Positions 19,159-29,969 of a stretch of 64,000 nucleotides of DNA are shown here, one piece after another. Each line of letters starts with the position of its first letter. Position 1 is the stretch's first letter. Source of the stretch: Saccharopolyspora montiporae (GTDB lineage Bacteria > Actinomycetota > Actinomycetes > Mycobacteriales > Pseudonocardiaceae); the NCBI RefSeq assembly GCF_015209505.1, contig NZ_JADEYC010000007.1:62001-126000 (forward strand), read 5' to 3'. Position numbers and translations under genes: made by a program. The notes beneath the pieces are model-generated. The model searched no databases. It was not told the DNA's origin and saw nothing but the letters and a program-made list of their open reading frames with translations.

Positions 19159-21062
19159 GCAACTACCACCTCCCGCGGAAATACCCGGCCGCGCAGGTCG
19201 TCTCGATGACCGCGCAGGACGAGCCGCTGCCGGTGGTGGTCGCCGGTGCGGGACCGGTCGGCATGGCGGTGGCGCTGGGTCTGGCGCGGCGCGGCATCCC
19301 GGTGACCGTGCTGGAGGCCGCAGACCAGGTGTCCTTCGGGTCCCGGGCGATCTGCCTGTCCCGGCACAGCATGGAGATCGCCGAACGGCTCGGCCTGGCC
19401 GAGCGGCTGGAGCAGGTGGCGCTGCCCTGGGTCGGCGGGCGCAGCTTCTACCGCGACCGCCCGGTGCTGCGCTTCGAGATGCCGCACAGCCCGGACGCGG
19501 TGCGCGCGCCGATGGTCAACCTGTCCCAGTCCGAGCTGGAGCAGGTCATGGTCGACGCGCTGCAGGAACATCCGCTGGTGACGTTGCACTGGCGCACCGA
19601 GGTGTCCGGGTGCGCGCAGACCAGCGAGGACGTGCGGTTGGACGTGGACACCGCGGAGGGGATCCGTCACCTGCGGGCGCGCTGGGTGGTGGCCGCCGAC
19701 GGCGGCCGCAGCCAACTGCGCGCGCTGAGCGGGTTGCGGATGTCCGGCACGAGCTACCAGGGCAGCTACGTGATCGCGGACATCCACTGGCCCTCCGGGC
19801 TGCCCACCGAACGCATGGTGTGGTTCGACGCGCCGAGCAATCCGGGCTCGACGATCATCATGCACCGCCAGCCCGGCGATATCTGGCGCATCGACTACCA
19901 GCTCGACGCGGCCGACGATCCCGCGGTGGAGACCACCGAGGAGCGCATCCGCGCGCGGATCACCCGGCACCTGGCGTGGCTGGACGACGACACGCCCTGG
20001 ACGCTGGAGTGGCACGGGTTCTACCGCGCGCACGCGCTGGCGCTGGACGAGTTCGTGCACCAGCGGACGGTGTTCGCCGGGGACGCAGCGCACCTGGTGC
20101 CCATCTTCGGGGTGCGCGGCCTGAACTCCGGGCTGGAGGACGCCGAGACGCTGACCTGGCAGCTGGCCGCGGTGCTGGCCGGGAACGCCTCGACCGAACT
20201 GCTCGGCGCGTACTCGCAGGAGCGGCGCGCGGCCTGGCAGCACAACGTGGACAACGCGGCCAAGTCCACGCTGATCATGTCCCCGGGCGGGCACGGCTAC
20301 CGCACCACCCGCGATGCGGTGCTCGCGCTGGCCGGCGAGGACGCTGAGTTCTCCGCGCTCGTCGATCCGCGGCAGTCCAGCGCCACCCATGCGCACGGTT
20401 CGCCGCTGACCTGGCCCGCGGTACCGACCGCCGGTGATGGGCAACCGGGCGCCCCGTTGCAGGACCGGCGCATCCGAGTGCGGACGAGCTCCGGCGAGGT
20501 CGAGCGGTCGTTGGGCACGGCCCGGGGTTCCGGCTGGTCGCTGCTGGCGTTCGGGCTCGACGACGCCGCAGCGCACGCGTTGGCGGCCGAACGCGAACGC
20601 CTCGCCGAGGTGCTCGCACCGGACGAGGTGCGCGCGCTCGCGGTCGGCGGACGGGTGCCGCCCGGCGCGGTGCCCGTCGTGGACGACGGTGCGCTGGCCG
20701 CGGCGCTGCACGCCCGACCGGGCGAGGTGCTCGTGATCCGCCCGGACGGGCTGCTGCTGGCGCGCCTGCCCGGCCCGCGGCGGTTGCGTGAGGTCGCCGA
20801 GCACCTGCCCGTCGGAACCGCGCCCGCCGGCCCGCGCGCGGAGTCCGGCACCGTCGAGGAAACCGCGCTGGAACGCACCTGGCTGACGTTGTCCCGGGCC
20901 CTGGACGGGGCGGCCGAGTCCGACCGCGAGGGGCTGCTGACCCGGCTGGCCCTGCTGCTGGGTCGCGCGGCCGGTCCGGAGGAGTTCCAGCGCGCCTGCA
21001 CCACCGCCGAGGCGGCCACCCCGGAACCGGCAGCTCCGGCACCGGCCGCCCCGGTGTCCTGA
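19155..21062 (+). CDS. FAD-dependent aromatic hydroxylase (MhpA/TfdB type)
   Basis: 635-residue class A flavoprotein monooxygenase. FAD motif VVVAGAGPVGMAVAL (residues about 27-40), the second FAD motif FAGDAAHLVPIFGVRGLNSGLEDA (near 306, read in parts), and a thioredoxin-like C-terminal region of about 170 residues as in phenol hydroxylase and MhpA. The start overlaps the transporter stop (ATGA). It precedes hmgA by 30 bases. Homogentisate is made from 3- or 4-hydroxyphenylacetate by such hydroxylases in some bacteria, so a homogentisate-forming role is the favoured inference. Alternatives are salicylate, gentisate-forming or 3-hydroxybenzoate hydroxylases. No 4-hydroxyphenylpyruvate dioxygenase gene is present here. 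Confidence 0.85.
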   Translation: MSNYHLPRKYPAAQVVSMTAQDEPLPVVVAGAGPVGMAVALGLARRGIPVTVLEAADQVSFGSRAICLSRHSMEIAERLGLAERLEQVALPWVGGRSFYRDRPVLRFEMPHSPDAVRAPMVNLSQSELEQVMVDALQEHPLVTLHWRTEVSGCAQTSEDVRLDVDTAEGIRHLRARWVVAADGGRSQLRALSGLRMSGTSYQGSYVIADIHWPSGLPTERMVWFDAPSNPGSTIIMHRQPGDIWRIDYQLDAADDPAVETTEERIRARITRHLAWLDDDTPWTLEWHGFYRAHALALDEFVHQRTVFAGDAAHLVPIFGVRGLNSGLEDAETLTWQLAAVLAGNASTELLGAYSQERRAAWQHNVDNAAKSTLIMSPGGHGYRTTRDAVLALAGEDAEFSALVDPRQSSATHAHGSPLTWPAVPTAGDGQPGAPLQDRRIRVRTSSGEVERSLGTARGSGWSLLAFGLDDAAAHALAAERERLAEVLAPDEVRALAVGGRVPPGAVPVVDDGALAAALHARPGEVLVIRPDGLLLARLPGPRRLREVAEHLPVGTAPAGPRAESGTVEETALERTWLTLSRALDGAAESDREGLLTRLALLLGRAAGPEEFQRACTTAEAATPEPAAPAPAAPVS

Positions 21063-21092
21063 CCGCATCGAGGATCGAGAAAGGAGCCGGTC

Positions 21093-22295
21093 GTGGCCTA
21101 CTACCGCAGCGTCGGCAGCGTGCCGCCCAAGCGGCACACCCAGCACCGCACCCCGGACGGAAACCTGTACTACGAGGAACTGATGGGCGAGGAGGGCTTC
21201 TCCGCGGATTCCTCGCTGCTCTACCACCGCAACATCCCGTCGGCGATCGTGGACTCGCGGGTCTGGGAGCTGCCCGACCAGACCACCGCGCCCAACCACC
21301 CGCTCAAGCCGCGGCACCTCAAGCTGCACGAGTTGTTCCCGCCGAGCACCTGGACGCAGACCGACGTGGTGACCGGGCGCAGGCTGGTGCTCGGCAACGC
21401 CGACGTGCGGATCAGCTATGCGGTGTCCACCGCGGACTCCCCGCTGTACCGCAACGCCGTCGGCGACGAGATGGTCTACGTCGAATCCGGCCGTGCGACG
21501 GTGGACACGGTGTTCGGCAGCCTGCAGGCCGGCCCCGGCGACTACGTGTTCCTGCCGATGTCGACCACGCACCGCTGGCGCCCGAGCGGTGAGGAGCCGC
21601 TGCGGGTGTACGCGATCGAGGCGAACAGCCACATCGCTCCGCCGAAGCGCTACCTGTCCCGCTACGGCCAGCTGCTGGAACACTCGCCGTACTGCGAGCG
21701 CGACCTGCACGGTCCCGGCGAGCCGCTGCTGGCCGAGGGGACCGATGTCGAGGTGCGCGTCAAGCACCGCGCCGGATCGGCGATCGCGGGCACGATCATG
21801 GTCTACCCGGAGCACCCGTTCGACGTGGTGGGCTGGGACGGCTGCCTGTACCCGTTCACCTTCAGCATCCACGACTTCGAGCCGATCACCGGGCGGATCC
21901 ACCAACCGCCGCCCGCGCACCAGGCTTTCGAGGGCGGCAACTTCGTCATCTGCAACTTCGTCCCGCGCAAGGTGGACTACCACCCGCTGTCCATCCCGGT
22001 GCCCTATTACCACTCCAATGTGGACAGCGACGAGATCATGTTCTACTGCGGCGGCGACTACGAGGCGCGCAAGGGATCCGGCATCGGGCAGGGGTCGATC
22101 TCGGTGCACCCCGGCGGGCACTCGCACGGCCCGCAGCCCGGCGCCACGGAGAAGAGCATCGGCGCCGAGCGGTTCGACGAACTGGCCGTCATGGTCGACA
22201 CCTTCCGCCCGCTGGAACTCGGTGAGGGCGGACTGGCCTGCGAGGACACCGGATACGCCTGGACGTGGGCGGGACGGGGGCCCGCAGATGGCTGA
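21093..22295 (+). CDS. hmgA: Homogentisate 1,2-dioxygenase
   Basis: Fe(II) enzyme cleaving homogentisate to 4-maleylacetoacetate. 400 residues, about 40 shorter than the animal and proteobacterial enzymes but usual for actinobacteria. Metal region YYHSNVDSDEIMFYCGGDY, with His near 307 and an acidic pair DE near 313-314. The human ligand Glu is six residues after the His, where this protein has Asp followed by Glu, so the exact ligand is unclear. The second His is in HPGGHSHGP (about 339-345). GTG start with AAAGGAG upstream. The stop region overlaps the next gene by 8 bases. Part of a tight operon 17857-24326. Confidence 0.94.
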   Translation: MAYYRSVGSVPPKRHTQHRTPDGNLYYEELMGEEGFSADSSLLYHRNIPSAIVDSRVWELPDQTTAPNHPLKPRHLKLHELFPPSTWTQTDVVTGRRLVLGNADVRISYAVSTADSPLYRNAVGDEMVYVESGRATVDTVFGSLQAGPGDYVFLPMSTTHRWRPSGEEPLRVYAIEANSHIAPPKRYLSRYGQLLEHSPYCERDLHGPGEPLLAEGTDVEVRVKHRAGSAIAGTIMVYPEHPFDVVGWDGCLYPFTFSIHDFEPITGRIHQPPPAHQAFEGGNFVICNFVPRKVDYHPLSIPVPYYHSNVDSDEIMFYCGGDYEARKGSGIGQGSISVHPGGHSHGPQPGATEKSIGAERFDELAVMVDTFRPLELGEGGLACEDTGYAWTWAGRGPADG

Positions 22296-23145
22296 CCTGC
22301 CCGCCTTCGCCCGCGGGTTGTGCGACGACGCGGCAGTGTTCCCGCCCGGACTCGCCCCGCTGCCCGCGGCGGTCGCCGGGCACCGCCGGCACCGGAGCGC
22401 GATCTACCGGGACCTGGTCGGACCGCTGGTGCTCTCCGTCCCGGCGCTGGCCGAGCTGGAGGCGCTGCTGACCGCCGATGACGGCCTGCAGCTGGCGCTG
22501 ACCGCCCCGCACGGCCCGCAGCAGCTGGCCGAAGGACTGCGCGCCGCGACGCGGATGCCCGTGGAGGTCGTGGCCGCGGAGGTGGCCGTGCCCGGCGACC
22601 CGGCGACGTTCTTCGCCGAGCTCGCCGGGGTGACCGCGCCGGATGTGGCCGTATCGGTCGAGGTGCCGCGGGACGAGCGCCGCGACCCGGTGCTGCGCGG
22701 GTGCGCCGCCGACGGGCACCACGCGAAGTTCCGCACCGGCGGGGTGCGCGCCGAGCTCTACCCCGACGAGGACGAACTGGCCGGTGCGGTCCGGGCGGCG
22801 GTGGACGAGCAGGTGTCGTTCAAGGCCACCGCCGGGCTGCACCACGCGGTGCGCAACACCGACCCGGACACCGGTTTCCAGCAGCACGGGTTCGTCAACC
22901 TGCTGCTGGCCACCCGCGCGGCCCTGGATGGCGCCGAGCACGAGGCCGTGGCCGGTCTGCTGGCCGACCGGGAAGGGCCCCGACTGGCCGCGAAGCTGCG
23001 CGCGCTGGATGCGGAGCAGATCGCCGGTGTGCGGCGGAGTTTCACCTCCTTCGGCACCTGCAGCATCGCCGATCCGCTGACCGAACTCGCAGAACTGGAC
23101 CTGATCCCCGCCGAGCTGGCGAACGGACGAGGAGGCACAGCTTGA
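22288..23145 (+). CDS. Conserved protein of unknown function in the homogentisate operon
   Basis: 285-residue cytosolic protein that I do not recognise. The N-terminal half is Ala/Leu-rich with alternating strand and helix pattern (VEVVAAEVAVPGD, PDVAVSVEVPRD), suggesting a TIM-barrel-like fold; the most conserved-looking stretches are HHAKFRTGGVRAELYP, VSFKATAGLHHAVRN, FQQHGFVNLLLATRAAL and SFTSFGTCSIADPL. It overlaps hmgA by 8 bases and the fumarylacetoacetase start by TTGA, so all three are made together. The operon has no glutathione-type maleylacetoacetate isomerase (maiA). Filling that step is one hypothesis; actinobacteria lack glutathione, so an unrelated isomerase or mycothiol-based route would be expected. 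Not proven. Confidence 0.75.
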   Translation: MADLPAFARGLCDDAAVFPPGLAPLPAAVAGHRRHRSAIYRDLVGPLVLSVPALAELEALLTADDGLQLALTAPHGPQQLAEGLRAATRMPVEVVAAEVAVPGDPATFFAELAGVTAPDVAVSVEVPRDERRDPVLRGCAADGHHAKFRTGGVRAELYPDEDELAGAVRAAVDEQVSFKATAGLHHAVRNTDPDTGFQQHGFVNLLLATRAALDGAEHEAVAGLLADREGPRLAAKLRALDAEQIAGVRRSFTSFGTCSIADPLTELAELDLIPAELANGRGGTA

Positions 23146-24326
23146 CCACGATCACCATCCCGGACGACTCGCCGTTCGGGCTCAGCAACCTGCCCTACGG
23201 CGTGTTCTCCACGCCCGGGACCGCACCGCGGGTGGGCGTGCGCGCGGGCGACTCGGTCGTCGACCTCGCGGCCGCGCTCGGCGACGAGGTGTTCGCCCGG
23301 CCGTCGCTGAACGCATTCCTGGCCCAGGGCCGGGCGCGCTGGGACGAGGTCCGGGCGCGGGTGGCCGATCTGGTGACCGGCGAGATCCCGGACCACGCGG
23401 TGCATCCCGCGGCCGCGGTCACCATGCACCTGCCGATCGAGGTCGCCGACTACGTCGACTTCTACGCCTCCGAGCAGCACGCATCGAACCTGGGCCGGAT
23501 CCTGCGCCCGGATTCCGAGCCGCTGCTGCCGAACTGGAAGCACCTCCCGGTCGGCTACCACGGTCGCGCGGGCACGGTGGTGGCCTCCGGGACGGACATC
23601 GTCCGCCCCTGCGGGCAGCGCAAGGCCCCGGACGAATCCGCACCGACCTTCGGGCCGACGCGGCGGCTGGACATCGAGGCCGAACTCGGGTTCATCGTCG
23701 GCACCGGCTCGGCGCTCGGCGATCCGGTGCGCACCGCGGACTTCGCCGAGCACGTCTTCGGCGCGGTACTGGTCAACGACTGGTCGGCGCGGGACATCCA
23801 GGGCTGGGAGTACCAGCCGCTGGGCCCGCACCTGGGCAAGAGCTTCGCCACGTCCACCTCGGCCTGGGTGGTGCCGCTGCAGGCGCTGCAGGCCGCACGG
23901 ATCCCCGGTCCCGAACAGGACCCGGCGGTGCTGCCCTACCTGCGCGAGACCGAACAGTGGGGCCTGGACATCGCGCTGGAGGTGTCCTGGAACGGCCAGG
24001 TCGTCTCGCGCCCGCCGTACCGGGACATGTACTGGTCCCCGGCGCAGATGCTGGCGCACCTGACCGCGAACGGGGCCGCGTGCCGCACCGGGGACCTCTA
24101 CGCCTCCGGCACGATCTCCGGTCCGCAGCGCGAGCAGCGCGGCGCGTTCATCGAGGTCACCTGGGGCGGCCAGCAGCCGCTGGAGGTCGCCGGCCAGCAG
24201 CGCACGTTCCTGGAGGACGGCGACGAGGTGGCGATCACGGCCTCGGCCCCCGCGGTCGACGGCGGTCGGATCGGTTTCGGCGAGGTGACCGGGCGGATCG
24301 TGCCGCCGCGCGACACCGGGGTGTGA
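23142..24326 (+). CDS. fahA: Fumarylacetoacetase
   Basis: Hydrolyses fumarylacetoacetate to fumarate and acetoacetate, the last step of homogentisate breakdown. 394 residues. Catalytic and metal motifs are intact: DYVDFYASEQHASNLGRI (Asp ligand and general-base His), DIEAELGFIVG (two Glu ligands), VNDWSARDIQGWEYQPLG (Asp ligand) and GPHLGKSF. The TTG start at 23142 is chosen because AGGAGG lies 6-8 bases before it and it overlaps the previous stop (TTGA); no ATG is available nearby. Last gene of the operon; it faces the dienelactone hydrolase gene 14 bases away. Confidence 0.95.
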   Translation: MTTITIPDDSPFGLSNLPYGVFSTPGTAPRVGVRAGDSVVDLAAALGDEVFARPSLNAFLAQGRARWDEVRARVADLVTGEIPDHAVHPAAAVTMHLPIEVADYVDFYASEQHASNLGRILRPDSEPLLPNWKHLPVGYHGRAGTVVASGTDIVRPCGQRKAPDESAPTFGPTRRLDIEAELGFIVGTGSALGDPVRTADFAEHVFGAVLVNDWSARDIQGWEYQPLGPHLGKSFATSTSAWVVPLQALQAARIPGPEQDPAVLPYLRETEQWGLDIALEVSWNGQVVSRPPYRDMYWSPAQMLAHLTANGAACRTGDLYASGTISGPQREQRGAFIEVTWGGQQPLEVAGQQRTFLEDGDEVAITASAPAVDGGRIGFGEVTGRIVPPRDTGV

Positions 24327-24339
24327 GCGCGGCCGCGGG

Positions 24340-25113
24340 TCAGTCCCGCACGGCCGGGCGCAGCGCCCGCTCGAACAGGTCGAGCAGCTCCGACCAGTGC
24401 CGTTCGGTGGCCTGCTCGTCGTGCGCGGCGGTGTCGGCCTGGGTGTAGCCGTGCGGGGCGCCGCGGTAGACCTCGGCGCGGAACCGGACGCCCGCCTCGG
24501 TCAGCGTCGAGTCCAGCAGCTGGATCTGCTCCTCGGGCAGCGCGTGGTCCTGGTCGGCGTGCCCGAAGTAGAGCTCGGCGGTGATGTGCTCCGCGAGCCG
24601 GTGCGGGCTGTCCGGCGCGTCGGTGGCCAGCTGCGCACCGTGGAAGCCCGCGGCAGCGGCCACGCGGTGCGGGTAGGTGCCCGCGGTGCGCAGCGCCAGA
24701 CCGGCGCCCAGGCAGTACCCGGTCAGTCCGACCGGCCCGCCGGCCGCTTCCGGGCGGGCCTGCAGCCAGTCCAGGTAGGCCCCGGCGTCGCGCATCGCGA
24801 GCTCGGGGGTCAGCGCCTGCATCATCGGCCCGATCTTCTCGAAGATCTCCGGGCGCGACTGCGGGTCGATGATCTCCGGCAGCTCCACCACGGGCGCTGC
24901 CGCTTCCCGGTAGAAGACGTTCGGCACCAGCACGGTGTAGCCGTTCGCGGCGAGCCGATCGGCCATGGCGGTCAGTTGCGGGCGCACTCCGAAGGCGTCC
25001 ATGTACAGCAGCACCGCGGGGTGCGGGCGGCCGTCGGACGGATGGGTGAAGTACGCGTCGGCCGCACCGTCCGCGGTGGGGGTGTGCACGGTGGTCGCCT
25101 GCACGGCAGTCAT
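24340..25113 (-). CDS. Dienelactone hydrolase family protein
   Basis: 257-residue alpha/beta hydrolase. The nucleophile is Cys in GYCLGAG (about residues 125-131), as in true dienelactone hydrolases, with Asp in FGHADQDHAL and His in APHGYT completing the triad. ATG at 25113; an upstream in-frame extension is basic and not conserved-looking. Monocistronic, convergent with fahA with only a 13-base gap. Could process dienelactones from the intradiol dioxygenase route at 5.4 kb or other small esters. Confidence 0.88.
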   Translation of the reverse strand: MTAVQATTVHTPTADGAADAYFTHPSDGRPHPAVLLYMDAFGVRPQLTAMADRLAANGYTVLVPNVFYREAAAPVVELPEIIDPQSRPEIFEKIGPMMQALTPELAMRDAGAYLDWLQARPEAAGGPVGLTGYCLGAGLALRTAGTYPHRVAAAAGFHGAQLATDAPDSPHRLAEHITAELYFGHADQDHALPEEQIQLLDSTLTEAGVRFRAEVYRGAPHGYTQADTAAHDEQATERHWSELLDLFERALRPAVRD

Positions 25114-25445
25114 GGGCGCTGCTCCTCGCTCGACACGGAACCGGCCGCGCATCCGCGCGGGAACCCGACCGTACGCGGCGCCACCACCCGCGCGGATCAG
25201 TGGGCGGCGCGGAGGCTGGCGCCGGAAACCCGCCGGAGCGGCTTCTTTCCGCACGCGGCGGCTGCGCCGGCCCTGCGCGGCGGGTGGTGAGCTGCAACAC
25301 TCCGGGCTCGCACCGCGGGGCTTTCCGAGGGAATGTCTTCCGCCGGCGGCGGCAACTGCCTACCCTCGTCGTTGCGTTCAACACTTTGTTGAATGGCTGC
25401 GGGTCGCCGCCGCGCCCGGACGAGCGCCGAGGAGAAGGGTCCGAG
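25114..25445. other. Gene-free divergent promoter region
   Basis: About 330 bases between the dienelactone hydrolase (minus) and bicupin (plus) genes. Holds the palindromic operator at 25377-25393 and the purine-rich ribosome site near 25427-25440 of the bicupin gene. No small RNA or coding sequence apparent. Confidence 0.55.
25377..25393. promoter_or_regulatory. Palindromic operator TTCAACA-N3-TGTTGAA, copy 1
   Basis: Perfect 7-bp inverted repeat with a 3-base centre, 52 bases upstream of the bicupin TTG start. The same element, with 6-bp arms, occurs at 31799-31813 upstream of hyi. A shared repressor of ureide and glyoxylate genes is implied; which protein binds is unknown. Confidence 0.65.
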
Positions 25446-26264
25446 TTGAACCAGCCGAGCTACTTCGCTCCCGAAGGGGGACTCCCCCCGCAGACCGCCC
25501 TGCTGACCGACCGCGCCGTGGTGACCGAGGCCTACACGGTCATCCCGCGCGGCGTGCTGCGCGATATCGTGACCAGCAACCTCCCCGGTTGGCACGGCAC
25601 CCGGTCCTGGATCCTGGCCAAGCCGATCCCGGGCTTCGCCACGACGTTCGCACAGTACGCCGTCGAGGTCGCCCCCGGCGGCGGGAGCACCCGGCCGGAA
25701 CCGGAGCGCGGCGTCGAATCGGTGCTGTTCGTGCTCACCGGCGACCTGCGGGTGACCATCGGCGGCGCCCACCACGAGTTGACCCCGGGCGGCTACGCTT
25801 ACCTGCCGGCCGGCGCCGACTGGTCGGTCGCCAATGACGGGGAGCGCACCGCGACCTTCCAGTGGGTCCGCAAGGCGTACGAACCGCTCGACGGGTACGT
25901 GCCCGAGGCGTTCGCGGTCCAGGAGCAGGACATCGAACCCACTCCCATGCCCGGCACCGGCGGAACCTGGTCCACGACCCGGTTCGTCGACCCGGACGAC
26001 CTCGCGCACGACATGCACGTCAACATCGTCACCTTCGAGCCGGGCGCGGTCATCCCGTTCGCCGAGACGCACGTGATGGAACACGGCCTCTACGTGCTGG
26101 AGGGCAAGGCCGTGTACCGGCTCAACGGCGACTGGGTGGAGGTGCAGGAGGGCGACTTCCTGTGGCTGCGCGCCTTCTGCCCGCAGGCCTGTTACGCGGG
26201 CGGTCCGGGCAAGTTCCGCTACCTGCTGTACAAGGACGTCAACCGCCAGATCACGCTGACCTGA
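25446..26264 (+). CDS. allE: Bicupin, (S)-ureidoglycine aminohydrolase-like
   Basis: 272-residue protein with two cupin domains (about 60-125 and 185-250), like AllE/YlbA, the Mn-dependent enzyme that converts (S)-ureidoglycine to (S)-ureidoglycolate in allantoin catabolism. Family hallmarks: N-terminal FAPEGGLPPQTALLTDRAV, and second-domain GAVIPFAETHVMEHGLYVLEGKAVYRLNGDW (read in parts) with the His/Glu/His/Gln-type metal set. The TTG at 25446 follows a GAGGAGAAGGG ribosome site. No allantoinase or allantoate hydrolase lies nearby, but the glyoxylate genes gcl, glxR and hyi are 2-6 kb downstream and share an operator, fitting glyoxylate release from ureides. Confidence 0.88.
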   Translation: MNQPSYFAPEGGLPPQTALLTDRAVVTEAYTVIPRGVLRDIVTSNLPGWHGTRSWILAKPIPGFATTFAQYAVEVAPGGGSTRPEPERGVESVLFVLTGDLRVTIGGAHHELTPGGYAYLPAGADWSVANDGERTATFQWVRKAYEPLDGYVPEAFAVQEQDIEPTPMPGTGGTWSTTRFVDPDDLAHDMHVNIVTFEPGAVIPFAETHVMEHGLYVLEGKAVYRLNGDWVEVQEGDFLWLRAFCPQACYAGGPGKFRYLLYKDVNRQITLT

Positions 26265-26323
26265 CGGGTGCCCAGCGGGGGCGGCGGGACGGACCCCCTC
26301 CCCCGCGGCGACCCGAGTCCGGC

Positions 26324-27940
<1,617 letters not shown>

Positions 27941-28073
27941 TCATGCGTTCACGAATCGCGACACGCCAACAAAAGATGAGAGCGTTTCACTCTTACGGAG
28001 CAGTCCAAGTCCGGCACACCAGCATCTTCCGCGCAACCCCGCCGCGCCCGACATATCACAATATCCGATCATT

Positions 28074-28108
28074 GCCCGCTTCCCGATCCCGCGGATCGGG
28101 AAGCGGGC
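28074..28108 (-). terminator. Terminator after gcl
   Basis: Perfect 16-bp inverted repeat (28074-28089 and 28093-28108) with a 3-base loop, 46 bases beyond the gcl stop, separating the glyoxylate operon from the choA promoter region. Confidence 0.75.
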
Positions 28109-28153
28109 GTCCCACCGCGGAGCATCCCGCCGGACGGCCACCGCGCCGTGCGC

Positions 28154-29929
28154 TCAGCCCGGTCCCGCGATCGCCGTCGACCGACCGTCGGGCCCGGCGG
28201 ACAGCTCCTCGAACTCGGTGACCGCGTCGATCTCGGTGCCCATCGACACGTTCGTCACCCGCTCCAGGACCACCTCGACCACCACCGGGACCCGGTGCTC
28301 GGCCACCAGCTTCTTGGCCTCCTCCAGCGCGTCGAAGATGCCGCCCGGATCGGTCACCCGCAGCGCCGTACAGCCCAATCCCTCGGCGACCTTGACGTGA
28401 TCGACGCCGTAGCCGCCGGTCTCCGGCGAATTGCGGTTGTCGAAGGACAGCTGCACGCAGTAGTCCATGTCGAAACCCCGCTGCGCCTGCCGGATGAGGC
28501 CCAGGTAGGCGTTGTTCACCAGCACGTGGATGAATCCGATGTTGAACTGCGCGCCGACCGCGAGCTCTTCGACGAGGAACTGGAAGTCGTAGTCGCCGGA
28601 GATCGCGACCACGGTGGCGTCCGGGTCGGCGGTGGCCACCCCGATCGCGGCGGGCACGGTCCAGCCCAGCGGTCCGGCCTGGCCCGCGTTGATCCAGTGC
28701 CGCGGCCGGTAGACGTGCAGCAGCTGCGCGGCCTGGATCTGCGAGAGCCCGATGGTGGAGACGTAGCGCGCGTCGGACCCGAAAGCGCGGTTCATCTCCT
28801 GGTAGACGCGCTGCGGCTTGATCGGCACCGCGTCGAAGTCGGTCCGCCGGTGCAGGGTCGCCTTGCGCTGCCCGCAGGACTCGGCCCACGCACCGCGGTC
28901 CGGCAGCACGTCCCGGTCCCGCCACTCCCGCGCCACCTCGACGAACCGCTCCAGCGCCGCTCGGGCATCGGAAACGATGCCGTAGTCCGGCGCGAAAACC
29001 CGACCGATCTGGGTCGGTTCGATGTCCACGTGCACGAATGTTCGCCCCTGCACGTAGGTCTCGACACCGCCGGTGTGCCGGTTGGCCCAGCGGTTGCCGA
29101 TGCCGAGCACGAAGTCGGACTCCAGCATGGTGGCGTTGCCGTAGCGGTGCGCGGTTTGCAGCCCGACCATTCCGGCCATCAGCGGGTGGTCGTCCGGGAT
29201 GGATCCCCAGCCCATCAGGGTCGGCACGACCGGGACCCCGAGCAGCTCGGCGAGTTCCACGAGCAGTGGGGAGGCGTCGGCGTTGATGACCCCGCCGCCG
29301 GCGACGATGAGCGGCCGCCGCGCCCGGCAGAGCATCCGCAGCGCGTGCTCGGCCTGGGCGCGGGTGGCCGCGGGCGGGGTGACCGGCAGCGGCTCGTAGG
29401 TCTCGACGTCGAATTCGATCTCGGCCTGCTGCACGTCGATGGGCAGGTCCAGCAGCACCGGGCCGGGCCTGCCGGAGCGCATCAGCTGGAACGCCTTCTG
29501 GAACGCGCCCGGCACCTGGGCCGGCTCCAGCACGGTGACCGCCCACTTGGTCACCGGCCGGGCGATCGATTCGATGTCGACGGCCTGGAAGTCCTCCTTG
29601 TGCAGTTTGGCCACCGGGGCCTGGCCGGTGATGGCCAGGATGGGGATCGAGTCGGCCGCTGCGGAGTACAGGCCGGTGATCATGTCGGTGCCCGCCGGAC
29701 CGGAGGTCCCGACGCAGACGCCGATGTTGCCCGCGGCGGCGCGGGTGTAGCCCTCGGCCATGTGCGAGGCCGCTTCGACGTGCCTGGCGAGCACGTGGCC
29801 GATGGCGCCGTGCTGTTCCAGGGCGTTGTAGAACGGGTTGATCGCGGCGCCGGGCAGGCCGAAGGTCTGGGTGGCGCCCTCCTTCTCCAGGATCAGCGCC
29901 GCGGCGTCGACGGTGCGCATTCGCGTCAT
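28154..29929 (-). CDS. gcl: Glyoxylate carboligase (tartronate-semialdehyde synthase)
   Basis: ThDP- and FAD-binding enzyme joining two glyoxylates into tartronate semialdehyde with loss of CO2. 591 residues, essentially the E. coli length. The N-terminal block [19 protein letters not shown] and [18 protein letters not shown] is highly Gcl-like, without the catalytic Glu found in most ThDP enzymes. ThDP-Mg motif GDYDFQF ... [10 protein letters not shown] near residues 450-480. ATG at 29929 with GAGGAAGAAC upstream. Last gene of the minus-strand operon hyi-glxR-gcl (gaps 31 and 40 bases), followed by a terminator hairpin. Confidence 0.96.
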   Translation of the reverse strand: MTRMRTVDAAALILEKEGATQTFGLPGAAINPFYNALEQHGAIGHVLARHVEAASHMAEGYTRAAAGNIGVCVGTSGPAGTDMITGLYSAAADSIPILAITGQAPVAKLHKEDFQAVDIESIARPVTKWAVTVLEPAQVPGAFQKAFQLMRSGRPGPVLLDLPIDVQQAEIEFDVETYEPLPVTPPAATRAQAEHALRMLCRARRPLIVAGGGVINADASPLLVELAELLGVPVVPTLMGWGSIPDDHPLMAGMVGLQTAHRYGNATMLESDFVLGIGNRWANRHTGGVETYVQGRTFVHVDIEPTQIGRVFAPDYGIVSDARAALERFVEVAREWRDRDVLPDRGAWAESCGQRKATLHRRTDFDAVPIKPQRVYQEMNRAFGSDARYVSTIGLSQIQAAQLLHVYRPRHWINAGQAGPLGWTVPAAIGVATADPDATVVAISGDYDFQFLVEELAVGAQFNIGFIHVLVNNAYLGLIRQAQRGFDMDYCVQLSFDNRNSPETGGYGVDHVKVAEGLGCTALRVTDPGGIFDALEEAKKLVAEHRVPVVVEVVLERVTNVSMGTEIDAVTEFEELSAGPDGRSTAIAGPG

Positions 29930-29969
29930 GTCGTTCTTCCTCGTTCTGCTGTGGCGGGGTTTTCGGTGG

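Noticed and set aside
18987-22127. A 1046-codon minus-strand frame opposite the hydroxylase and hmgA
   Set aside because: Antisense shadow with no family motifs; the plus-strand operon explains the region.
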